Origin: Kitasatospora terrestris
GTDB taxonomy: Bacteria; Actinomycetota; Actinomycetes; Streptomycetales; Streptomycetaceae
DNA: 64,000 nucleotides
NCBI RefSeq assembly: GCF_039542905.1
Contig: NZ_BAABIS010000001.1
Coordinates: 5,518,001 to 5,582,000, forward strand
Direction of reading: 5' to 3'
The translations under genes were made by a program, and so were the position numbers. Numbering within the stretch: position 1 is the first letter of the stretch; the number at the start of each line of letters is the position of its first letter. The notes below the pieces were generated by a model. The model had not been told where the DNA came from. It worked only from the letters and a program-made list of their open reading frames with translations, and did no database searches. Of the stretch, positions 7,801-15,415 are shown piece after piece.

Positions 7801-9489
7801 GCCCTTCTTCCCCGTCTTCGAATCGGCCGCAGTCGCTCCGGCGATGAAGACGCCGAACAGGCCGCGGTCGGGGATGGTGCCGCCGGAGGTGACGGCGAGC
7901 CGCTGGGCGCCGGGGCGGCCGGTGACCGTGCCGGCCACCCGGTCCCAGACCACGCGGGGCCGCAGCTCGGCGAAGGCGTCGGACGGGTACCGGCCGGCCA
8001 GCATGTCGAGCACGCCGTCGAAGGCGGACTGCGGGAGGGTCGCGAACGGCGCGGCGCGGCGGACCAGGGCGAGCAGCTCGTCCACGTCCCAGGTGTCCAG
8101 GGCGGTCATCGCGACCAGCTGCTGGGCCAGCACGTCCAGCGGATTGCGGGGGACGCGCAGCGCCTCGATCCGGCCGGAGCGCATCCGCTCGGTGACCACG
8201 GCGGACTGCACCAGGTCGCCCCGGTACTTGGGGAAGACCACGCCGGTGGAGACCGCGCCGACCTGGTGGCCCGCGCGGCCCACCCGCTGCAGGCCGGAGG
8301 CGACCGAGGGCGGCGACTCGACCTGCACCACCAGCTCGACGGCGCCCATGTCGATGCCCAGCTCCAGGCTGGAGGTGGCGACCACGGCGGGCAGCCGGCC
8401 GGCCTTCAGCTCCTCCTCGACCAGCGCCCGTTGCTCCTTGGAGACGGAGCCGTGGTGCGCCCGGGCGATCACCGCCGGGGCGCCGGCGGCCGCGCCGGAG
8501 CCGCCCATCAGCTCGGCCGGGTCGTGCGCCCGGGGCAGCGGCTCGCCGGTGGCGCGCTCGTGGGCGATCTCGTTCAGCCGGTTGCACAGGCGCTCGGCGA
8601 GGCGGCGGGAGTTGGCGAAGACGATGGTCGAGCGGTGCGCCTGCACCAGGTCGACGATCCGCTCCTCCACGTGCGGCCAGATCGAGGCCTGGCGTGACGG
8701 GTCGTCGGCGTTGGCCGGCAGGTCGTCCAGGTCGGGGACGGGGACGACCACCGAGAGGTCGAAGCGCTTGGCCGAGCCGGGCTGGACGATCGCCGCGCCG
8801 CGCTGCGGGCTGAGGTAGCGGGCCACCTCCTCGACCGGGCGGACCGTCGCCGACAGGCCGATCCGGCGGGCCGGCCGCTCCAGCAGCTGGTCGAGCCGCT
8901 CCAGGGTGAGCGCCAGGTGGGCGCCGCGCTTGGTGCCGGCCACCGCGTGCACCTCGTCGAGGATCACCGTCTCCACCCCGCGCAGCGAATCCCGGGCGGC
9001 GGAGGTCAGCAGCAGGAACAGCGACTCGGGGGTGGTGATCAGGATGTCCGGCGGGTGGGTGGTGAAGCGGCGGCGGTCGGCGGCCGGGGTGTCGCCGGAG
9101 CGGATCGCGACCTGGACCTCCGGCTCGGGCAGGCCGAGCCGGACGGCCGCCTGGCGCAGGCCGGCCAGCGGGGCCCGCAGGTTGCGCTCGACGTCCACCG
9201 CGAGGGCCTTCAGCGGGGAGACGTAGAGCACCCGGCAGCGCTTCTTCGGCTCGGCGGGCGGCGGGGTGGAGCTGAGCCCGTCCAGCGCGGAGAGGAAGGC
9301 GGCGAGCGTCTTGCCGGAGCCGGTCGGCGCCACCACCAGCACGTCGGTGCCCTGCCGGATCGCCGTCCACGCCTGGGCCTGCGCCTCGGTGGGCGCGGCG
9401 AACGCCCCGGTGAACCACGCCCGGGTCGCCGGGGCGAAGCCGTCGAGGGCGTCCGGGGGGCCGGGAGCGTCGGAGGTACGGGGCGCCAT
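4801..9489 (-). CDS. lhr: Large ATP-dependent helicase Lhr
   Basis: Lhr is a superfamily 2 3'-to-5' DNA (and RNA-DNA) helicase involved in DNA repair; mycobacterial Lhr is damage-inducible. The 1562 residues carry Walker A APTGSGKT at about residues 54-61, the DEVH box (ILDEVHAVAGTKRGAHL), motif III SATV and the motif VI region QRVGRAGH, followed by the winged-helix and beta-barrel Lhr core and a long actinobacterial C-terminal extension. The length matches full-length Lhr (about 1500 residues). ATG at 9489 is chosen over 9549 because a promoter of the RecA-independent type ends 6 bases upstream of it, which would make it a leaderless start. Confidence 0.94.
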   Translation of the reverse strand: MAPRTSDAPGPPDALDGFAPATRAWFTGAFAAPTEAQAQAWTAIRQGTDVLVVAPTGSGKTLAAFLSALDGLSSTPPPAEPKKRCRVLYVSPLKALAVDVERNLRAPLAGLRQAAVRLGLPEPEVQVAIRSGDTPAADRRRFTTHPPDILITTPESLFLLLTSAARDSLRGVETVILDEVHAVAGTKRGAHLALTLERLDQLLERPARRIGLSATVRPVEEVARYLSPQRGAAIVQPGSAKRFDLSVVVPVPDLDDLPANADDPSRQASIWPHVEERIVDLVQAHRSTIVFANSRRLAERLCNRLNEIAHERATGEPLPRAHDPAELMGGSGAAAGAPAVIARAHHGSVSKEQRALVEEELKAGRLPAVVATSSLELGIDMGAVELVVQVESPPSVASGLQRVGRAGHQVGAVSTGVVFPKYRGDLVQSAVVTERMRSGRIEALRVPRNPLDVLAQQLVAMTALDTWDVDELLALVRRAAPFATLPQSAFDGVLDMLAGRYPSDAFAELRPRVVWDRVAGTVTGRPGAQRLAVTSGGTIPDRGLFGVFIAGATAADSKTGKKGGGRVGELDEEMVYESRVGDVFTLGTTSWRIEEITHDKVLVTPAPGVPGRLPFWKGDTLGRPLELGRAVGAFVRELGALAPEAAAERLKAAGLDDWACGNLLAYLAEQREACGHLPDDRTIVVERFRDELGDWRIVIHSPFGAQVHAPWALALGARLREKHGLDPQVMHADDGIVLRLPDADLLADFPVERGPDPAKPVTEDAPVGADAALFESAEIEQIVTDQVGGSALFASRFRECAGRALLLPRRSPGKRTPLWQQRQRASQLLEVAAEYGSFPIVLEAVRECLQDVFDVPGLVELMGDLESRAVRLVEVTTAEPSPFARSLLFGYVAQYLYEGDSPLAERRAAALSLDSRLLSELLGQAELRELLDPQVLAELEAELQRLTPERRIKDAEGVADALRLLGPLSEAELALRGAEPLWPLELESARRVIRVRIGGELRWSAIEDAGRLRDALGTPLPVGVPEAFTEPVKDPLGDLLARYARTHGPFTAAEAAGRFGLGTAVVTGTLQRLTAAGRLVQGEFRPIEGHTATQEWCDAEVLRRLRRRSLAALRQEVEAVPPRALAAFLPQWQHLAGHRLRGLDGLYRVVEQLQGTALPASAVEKLVLPARLSDYAPGMLDELMAAGEVGWSGAGALPGNDGWISLHLPENAHLLRPEPVPPALTPVHTVLLETLAGGYGLFFRQLADRQPDVPPAELADALWDLVWAGYVTNDTLAPLRALLGSGRTAGSTAHRAPRATPRGRYGGAGRGLGRPAGALRGGPPTAAGRWSLLPAYGGDPTVRATAQAQNLLDRHGILTRGTVATERIPGGFAGVYRVLSALEERGKTRRGYFVEGLGGAQFAMDGAADRLRSVNGRLDRSATDWSAGPAADPPQVLVLAAADPANAYGSALPWPEPPAADTEVTGTKAGAHRPGRKAGALVVLTDGELVLYVERGGKSLLHWAEDPGPAVQALAAAVHQGALGTVTVERANGVPALGSPLGRVLEEAGFHPTPRGYRLRAR

Positions 9490-9495
9490 GCCCCC

Positions 9496-9518
9496 ATGGT
9501 GCCCGGTGGCACCGACAA
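9496..9518 (-). promoter_or_regulatory. RecA-independent (PafBC-type) promoter of lhr
   Basis: On the minus strand TTGTCGGTG (9518-9510), then 8 bases, then CACCAT (9501-9496), then 6 bases to the lhr ATG. The first block is a perfect match to TTGTCRGTG and the spacing is exact; only the first base of the -10 differs from TANNNT. It implies damage-induced leaderless transcription of lhr. Confidence 0.6.
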
Positions 9519-9646
9519 TGCGGCGCGCGGCGGGCCGGGGCGCGGGCACCGTCTGTCGCAGCCCAGAGGGGCAAATCGGATAAAACGCTCATATGGTGAT
9601 GATTCGGGCCTGATTCTTCGGGCCCCCACCGAGCGGAGGCCGTGCG

Positions 9647-11170
9647 ATGGAGCAGGTGAGCCACACCGGCGGCCGGCCCGCCGCGCACCACCACCGGAGC
9701 ATCCGCGTCCTCGGCGCCATGCTGCTCACCGCCCTGCTGCTCGGCGGAGCCGTCCCGTACGTCGCCGGACCCGGCCGGTCCTACCTCAGCTACCTGGTGC
9801 TCGCCGAACAGCAGGACGGCCAGGGCGCCCGGCTCGCCGCCGCCGAGGCGCGGGCCGCCGGCGGACAGGTCGTCCAGGACTACCCGCAGATCGGCGCGGT
9901 GCTCGCGTACGCCACCGGCTCCTTCGCCGAGAAACTCCGCGGCCGCCCCGGCATAGCCGCCGTCGGCGCCACCCGCACCGCCGCCGTCCCCGGACCGCCG
10001 CGACCGCTCAGCGGCGCCGGCACCTTCGGCAGCAGCGCCGAACGGGCCGACCGCGGCGACGACTCGACCGCGACCATCCCCGACCCGGCCGAGCAGAGCG
10101 ACTGGAACCTCGCCATGATCGGCGCCACCGAGGCGCCCGTCGGGGTCTCCGCGCTGCTCCAAGCCCCCGCGATGGACCGGGCGGCCGGGCACGGCGTCGT
10201 CCCCTCCGCGGACCAGCTGCGCCAGGTCACCGTCGCCGTGCTCGACTCCGGCGTCGACGACACCCACCCCGACCTGCGCGCCGCCGTCGACCCGAACGCC
10301 TCCGCCTCCTGCGCCGACGGCCGCCCCGACGCCCGGTACGGCGCCTGGCGGCCCGACTCCGGCGTCGCCGAGAGCGGCCACGGCACCCACGTCGCCGGCA
10401 TCGTCGGCGCCGCCCGCGACGGCCACGGCGTCACCGGCGTCGCCCCCGGCGTGCGGATCGCCGCCGTCCGGCTGCTCGGACCGCTCGGCCAGTACTACGC
10501 CGAGAACATCGTCTGCGGCATGCTCTGGGCCGCCGACCACGGCGCCAAGGCCGTCAACGACAGCTACTTCGCCGACCCGTGGAAGTACAACTGCCCCGAG
10601 GACGCCGACCAGGCCGCACTGATCGCCGCGGTCGGACGCGCCGTCGGCTACGCCCAGAAGAAGGGCGCCGTGGTCGTCGCCTCCGCCGGCAACGACGGAC
10701 AGGACCTCGGTGCCGTCCGGCCCGACCGGCGCAGCCCCAACGACCGGATCTCCGGCCCCGGCCAGGACCGGCAGCTCGGCACCGAGTGCATCCGCCTGCC
10801 CGGCGAACTGCCCGGCGTGGTGACGGTGGGCGCCGTCGACCGGCGCGGGCTGCCCGCCGGGTACAGCAACTACGGGCGCGGGCGGGTGTCCATCGCCGCA
10901 CCCGGCGGCGACCCGGACGGCGGGCCGCAGGGCGCGGTCGTCTCCGACTGGCCCGGCGGGCAGTACGCGGCGCTCGCCGGGACGTCGATGTCCGCCGCGC
11001 ACGTCACCGGCGCGGTCGCCGTCGTCGCCGCCCAGCACCCCGACTGGGGGCCCGACCGGCTGGCCGCCGCCCTCGCCGAAGCGGCGGCGGCCGACTGCCC
11101 CCGGCTGATCACGGCCGCCTGCCAGGACCGCGAGTACTACGGCGCGGGCGTGCTGGCGCTGCCGAAGTAG
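9647..11170 (+). CDS. Secreted S8 family serine peptidase (subtilase)
   Basis: This 507-residue protein begins with a basic stretch and a hydrophobic segment (VLGAMLLTALLLGGAVPYVAG, about residues 22-42), either a signal peptide or an anchor. A pro-region of about 140 residues follows, then the subtilisin fold with all three catalytic residues: Asp in VAVLDSGVDDTHPDL, His in SGHGTHVAGIVG and Ser in LAGTSMSAAHVTGAVA. Six cysteines in the mature part suggest disulfides. No C-terminal membrane helix is present and no type VII secretion genes are nearby, so it is not a typical mycosin. It is divergent from lhr and probably acts outside the cell; its substrate is unknown. Confidence 0.85.
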   Translation: MEQVSHTGGRPAAHHHRSIRVLGAMLLTALLLGGAVPYVAGPGRSYLSYLVLAEQQDGQGARLAAAEARAAGGQVVQDYPQIGAVLAYATGSFAEKLRGRPGIAAVGATRTAAVPGPPRPLSGAGTFGSSAERADRGDDSTATIPDPAEQSDWNLAMIGATEAPVGVSALLQAPAMDRAAGHGVVPSADQLRQVTVAVLDSGVDDTHPDLRAAVDPNASASCADGRPDARYGAWRPDSGVAESGHGTHVAGIVGAARDGHGVTGVAPGVRIAAVRLLGPLGQYYAENIVCGMLWAADHGAKAVNDSYFADPWKYNCPEDADQAALIAAVGRAVGYAQKKGAVVVASAGNDGQDLGAVRPDRRSPNDRISGPGQDRQLGTECIRLPGELPGVVTVGAVDRRGLPAGYSNYGRGRVSIAAPGGDPDGGPQGAVVSDWPGGQYAALAGTSMSAAHVTGAVAVVAAQHPDWGPDRLAAALAEAAAADCPRLITAACQDREYYGAGVLALPK

Positions 11171-11188
11171 CGGAGCGGCCCGGAGGCC

Positions 11189-11580
11189 CGGCCGGTGGTC
11201 CGCTCCGCGGGGCGGGCGAGTGGCGGGCGGCGGGAGGCCCCCTGGCGGGCGGCCCGGCTTTGCCGAAACGGCCGGTGGTCCGCTTCGCGGGGCGGGCGGC
11301 GGGCGGCGGGAGGCCCCCTGGCGGGCGGCCCGGTTTCGCTGAACGGCTGGTGGTCTGCTTCGCGGGTGGAGCCTTGGCGGGGTCCGGCTTTGCCGAAACG
11401 GCCGGTGGTCCGCTCCGCGGGGCGGGCGAGTGGCGGGCGGCGAATGGCCCTGGCGGGCGGCCCGGCTTCGCCGAAGGGCCGGTGGTCTGCTCCGCGGCCC
11501 GGCTTGGCTGAACGGCTGGTGGTCCGCTTCGCGGGTGGGGCGTCTTGGCGTGCGGGACGGCTTCGCTGCGGTTGGCGGGG
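11189..11580. repeat. Degenerate GC-rich direct repeat array between subtilase and DUF3046
   Basis: Six imperfect copies of a block beginning GGCYGGTGGTCYGCTYCGCG start near 11190, 11270, 11345, 11400, 11477 and 11514. Most copies end in GGCTTYGCCGAAAC or a close variant. The spacing is irregular (80, 75, 55, 77 and 37 bases), so it is not in phase with codons. No supported gene lies in the 476 bases between 11171 and 11646; reading frames there are repetitive Pro/Arg/Gly strings in both directions. Confidence 0.8.
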
Positions 11581-11646
11581 TGGGGTGGTTGCCGTGAACG
11601 GCAGGTGCGGCGTCGGGTGTCGGGGCGGTGGCGGATACTGGGGGGC

Positions 11647-11841
11647 ATGAGGCTGACGGAGTTCTGGCGGCGGATGTACGAGCACTTCGGCGAGGGCTAC
11701 GCGGAGTCGTTCGCGCAGGACCACGTGATGGCGGAGCTGGGGCACCGGACGGTGCGTCAGGCGCTGGACGCCGGGTGGGAGGCCAAGGACGTGTGGCGCG
11801 CGGTGTGCCAGACGCAAGGGGTGTCGGCGCAGCTGCGTTGA
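11647..11841 (+). CDS. DUF3046 family protein
   Basis: This 64-residue protein (MRLTEFWRRMYEHFGEGYAE at the start, LGHRTVRQALDAGWEAKDVW further on) matches the DUF3046 family, which is found just upstream of recA in most actinobacteria. It is small, mixed alpha-helical and without a signal or membrane segment. Its function is not known; the conserved position suggests a link to recombination or repair, which is inference. ATG at 11647 lies 6 bases after GATACT, so the gene may be leaderless, although the intervening G run could also act as a ribosome site. Confidence 0.85.
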   Translation: MRLTEFWRRMYEHFGEGYAESFAQDHVMAELGHRTVRQALDAGWEAKDVWRAVCQTQGVSAQLR

Positions 11842-11856
11842 CCGATTCACCCCGCT

Positions 11857-13152
11857 GTGGGTGAGACTGTCCCGGTGGTCAGCAACGACGAGAAAACCCC
11901 GTACCCGGAACGGCTTCCCGACGATCGTCCGCCCCGCCGACCGGCGTTGACCGGAGGGGCGATGCCGCGCTGGCTGCCCAAGGCGATGGTGCTGGCGCTG
12001 GTGCTGGTCGGTCTGTTCCAGCTGGCGAACTGGGCGTTCCACCAGCTGATCGACCTGTTCGTGATGCTGCTGGTCGCGTTCTTCCTGTCGCTGGCGATGG
12101 AGCCGGCGGTGGACCGGATGGCGGCCCGGGGCGTGCGGCGCGGGCTCGGGACGTTCCTGGTGTTCATCGGCCTGGCGGTGGCGGTGGCCGGGTTCGTGAC
12201 CGCGCTCGGCACGCTGCTGGTCGACCAGGTGACCCAGATCTCCACCAGGCTGCCGCACCTGCTGGAGGACCTGATCAACTGGGTCAACCGGACCTTCCAC
12301 CAGGACTTCTCGCTCAGCGAGCTGCAGCACCGGGTGCTCCAGGACTCCGGGACCATCGAGCGCTACGCCCAGCAGGCGGCGGACAACATCTGGGGGGTCT
12401 CCTCCACGGTGATCGGCGGCCTGTTCCGGGCCTTCACGGTCGGCCTGTTCACCTTCTACTTCACCGCCGAGGGCCCGCGGGTACGGCGGACGGTCTGCTC
12501 GCTGCTGCCGCCGGCCCAGCAGGCCGAGGTGCTGCGGGCGTGGGAGATCGCGCTGGCCAAGACCGGCGGGTACCTGTACTCGCGGGCGCTGCTCGCGGTG
12601 ATCTCGGCGGCGGCGCACTGGATCGCGTTCGAGGTCATCGGGTTGCCGTACGCGGCGGCGCTCGGCATCTGGGTCGGCGTGATGTCGCAGTTCGTGCCGA
12701 CCATCGGCACCTACATCGCGGGTGCGCTGCCGGTGCTGGTGGCGTTGACGGTCCGGCCGGTGGACGCGCTGTGGGTGCTGGCGTTCGTGGTGGTCTACCA
12801 GCAGATCGAGAACTACCTGCTGCACCCGCGGATCACCGCGAAGACGGTGGACGTGCACCCGGCGGTGGCGTTCGGCTCGGTTATCGCCGGGGCGGCGCTG
12901 CTGGGCGCGGTCGGCGCGCTGATCGCGATCCCGGCGGCGGCGACGCTGCAGGGGTTCGTCGGGACGTACGTGCGCCGGTACGAAGTGGCCGAGGACCCGC
13001 GGATCGACCGGGGCGAGGAGCGCAGGGAGCGCAGGAGGCAGACCGTGCGCCGGTTGCGGCGCATGGTGGGCGGCGGATCGACCGAGGAAGGCGCAGGTCA
13101 GCAGGGGGACGAGGGGCGCGGGGGTGGATCGGACGGCCCGCCGGAGTCATAA
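11857..13152 (+). CDS. AI-2E family transporter (DUF20 permease)
   Basis: The 431 residues form an AI-2E/PerM family membrane protein with about 7-8 helices: a pair at about residues 40-80 (VLALVLVGLFQLANWAF, LFVMLLVAFFLSLAMEP), one near 100-120, a long extracytoplasmic segment, and four helices between about 185 and 365 with the family motif VGVMSQFVPTIGTYIAGALPVLVAL. The C-terminus is cytoplasmic and highly charged (EERRERRRQTVRRLRR). Family members have been proposed as exporters or sodium/proton antiporters; the substrate here is unknown. GTG at 11857 is the outer start; GTG at 11875, which lies 7 bases after GAGACT, is an equally good leaderless start. Confidence 0.85.
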   Translation: MGETVPVVSNDEKTPYPERLPDDRPPRRPALTGGAMPRWLPKAMVLALVLVGLFQLANWAFHQLIDLFVMLLVAFFLSLAMEPAVDRMAARGVRRGLGTFLVFIGLAVAVAGFVTALGTLLVDQVTQISTRLPHLLEDLINWVNRTFHQDFSLSELQHRVLQDSGTIERYAQQAADNIWGVSSTVIGGLFRAFTVGLFTFYFTAEGPRVRRTVCSLLPPAQQAEVLRAWEIALAKTGGYLYSRALLAVISAAAHWIAFEVIGLPYAAALGIWVGVMSQFVPTIGTYIAGALPVLVALTVRPVDALWVLAFVVVYQQIENYLLHPRITAKTVDVHPAVAFGSVIAGAALLGAVGALIAIPAAATLQGFVGTYVRRYEVAEDPRIDRGEERRERRRQTVRRLRRMVGGGSTEEGAGQQGDEGRGGGSDGPPES

Positions 13153-13174
13153 TCGAACGAATGTTCCCTATACT
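13153..13174 (+). promoter_or_regulatory. LexA box and -10 of SOS promoter of recA
   Basis: TCGAACGAATGTTCCC at 13153-13168 matches the actinobacterial SOS box TCGAAC-N4-GTTCGA in 10 of 12 defined positions. TATACT at 13169-13174 adjoins it, so bound LexA would cover the spacer between -35 and -10. This is the LexA/RecA-dependent promoter of recA. Confidence 0.8.
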
Positions 13175-13218
13175 CTTCGGCGGCGAGTTTTCCACAGGCG
13201 CGGGCCGATCCCGGCCGA

Positions 13219-13241
13219 TTGTCAGTGGGACGCGCTAGCGT
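13219..13241 (+). promoter_or_regulatory. RecA-independent (PafBC-type) promoter of recA
   Basis: TTGTCAGTG at 13219-13227, 8 bases, TAGCGT at 13236-13241 is a complete match to the mycobacterial RecA-NDp consensus TTGTCRGTG-N8-TANNNT. Transcription would start about 40 bases before the recA ATG. It gives recA a second damage-inducible promoter independent of LexA cleavage. Confidence 0.8.
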
Positions 13242-13285
13242 CGATGACGATGAAGCGCACAGCACAGAACCCGAGGGTGGAAGCC

Positions 13286-14380
<1,095 letters not shown>

Positions 14381-14384
14381 TCCC

Positions 14385-15269
14385 TTGCGGTACGCAGATC
14401 CCGCCGATCGGCCACCGGGCTCCCGAGGGGGGCCCGGTGGCTTTGGCGATCCCGCGGACGAGGGCCCGCCGGACTGGTTCGCGGCCTGTGCGGAGCCGGA
14501 ACCCGAGCCGGGACCGGAGGTCGGCCGCGGGCCGGACCCGGACCGCGGAGCGGCCGGGGGGCCGGGGATCGCGGAGGTGCCCGGCCTGCTCCGGGCCTCC
14601 GACCTGGCCGGTGGGCGGCGGCGCCGACGCACCGCGGTCGCCGAGGAACGGCCGGAGCCGACCGGACGGCCGGAGCGGCCGGACGACGACGGCGAGCCCC
14701 GGCGGCCCGCGCGGAAGCGGCGCCGGGCCGAGACGGGGGAGCGGGACCAGGAGCGGGAGAGGAAGGCCGAGGAGCCGGTCGACCCGGAGGCCCGGGCCCG
14801 GGACATCTGCCTGCGGCTGCTGACCGGCGCCGCGAAGACCCGGCGGCAGCTCGCGGACGCGCTGCGCAAGCGCGAGATCCCCGACGAGGTCGCCGAGGGC
14901 GTGCTGGCCCGCTTCGAGGAGGTCGGGCTGATCGACGACGCGGCGTTCGCCGCGGCGTGGGTGGAGTTCCGGCACACCAACCGGGGTCTGTCCCGGCGGG
15001 CGCTGGCGCAGGAGCTGCGGACCAAGGGCGTCGCCGGCGACCTGGTCGAGCAGGCCGTCGCGCAGGTCGAGCCGGAGGACGAGACGGACGCCGCGCGGGC
15101 CCTGGTCGAGCGCAAGCTGCGCACCACCCGCGGCCTGGAGCGGGACACCCGGATCCGCCGGCTGGTCGGGATGCTGGCCCGGCGCGGCTACTCCGAGGGC
15201 CTGGCCTTCCGGGTGGTCCGGGAGACGATCGAGGCCGAGGGCGGCGACGGACCTGACGGACCGTGGTGA
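14385..15269 (+). CDS. recX: Regulatory protein RecX
   Basis: RecX binds RecA filaments and limits their activity. The 294-residue frame has the three-helix RecX repeats in its C-terminal half (ICLRLLTGAAKTRRQLADAL, GLIDDAAFAAAWVEFRHTNR, ALVERKLRTTRG), with the N-terminal 130 residues a charged, low-complexity extension. The TTG at 14385 begins 4 bases after the recA stop but lies upstream of a strong hairpin at 14411-14441, so the real start may be further in; GTG at 14577 is one in-frame alternative. The long Pro/Arg/Glu-rich extension resembles other Streptomyces RecX proteins. Confidence 0.85.
   Translation: MRYADPADRPPGSRGGPGGFGDPADEGPPDWFAACAEPEPEPGPEVGRGPDPDRGAAGGPGIAEVPGLLRASDLAGGRRRRRTAVAEERPEPTGRPERPDDDGEPRRPARKRRRAETGERDQERERKAEEPVDPEARARDICLRLLTGAAKTRRQLADALRKREIPDEVAEGVLARFEEVGLIDDAAFAAAWVEFRHTNRGLSRRALAQELRTKGVAGDLVEQAVAQVEPEDETDAARALVERKLRTTRGLERDTRIRRLVGMLARRGYSEGLAFRVVRETIEAEGGDGPDGPW
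14411..14441 (+). terminator. recA terminator or recA-recX attenuator hairpin
   Basis: GCCACCGGGC at 14411-14420 pairs exactly with GCCCGGTGGC at 14432-14441; three more C-G pairs are possible inside the loop. It is followed by CTTTGG, with no long T run. It is placed inside the 5' end of recX as called, so it would reduce recX expression relative to recA. Confidence 0.7.
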
Positions 15270-15308
15270 TGCGGAGTCAGATCGTGCAGGTCAACTCCGG
15301 ATCACATC

Positions 15309-15337
15309 TTGACCGTTTCGTGACCTGCGCCTAGCCT
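15309..15337 (+). promoter_or_regulatory. Vegetative promoter of RNase Y gene
   Basis: TTGACC at 15309-15314 and TAGCCT at 15332-15337 are separated by 17 bases, close to the HrdB (sigma-70 type) consensus. The predicted transcript begins about 70 bases before the GTG at 15416. Confidence 0.65.
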
Positions 15338-15415
15338 CGCTGGCAAGGGGATCACTTTCGATCGCGCTTCGGCCACGCCTGCGCTGGATCGGTCGCAGGG
15401 GACGGGGAGTGGGCC

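Noticed and set aside
4397..11038. A minus-strand open frame of 2213 codons covering lhr and the subtilase
   Set aside because: It is a low-complexity Arg/Pro/Gly/Ala frame in antiphase with lhr; lhr itself has full helicase motifs and normal codon use.
9647..11170. Mycosin of a type VII secretion system
   Set aside because: It lacks a C-terminal membrane helix and no EccC or ESX gene is close.
11189..11580. CRISPR array
   Set aside because: The repeat copies are imperfect, spaced unevenly (37-80 bases), and the spacers are similar to each other rather than unique; no cas genes are near.
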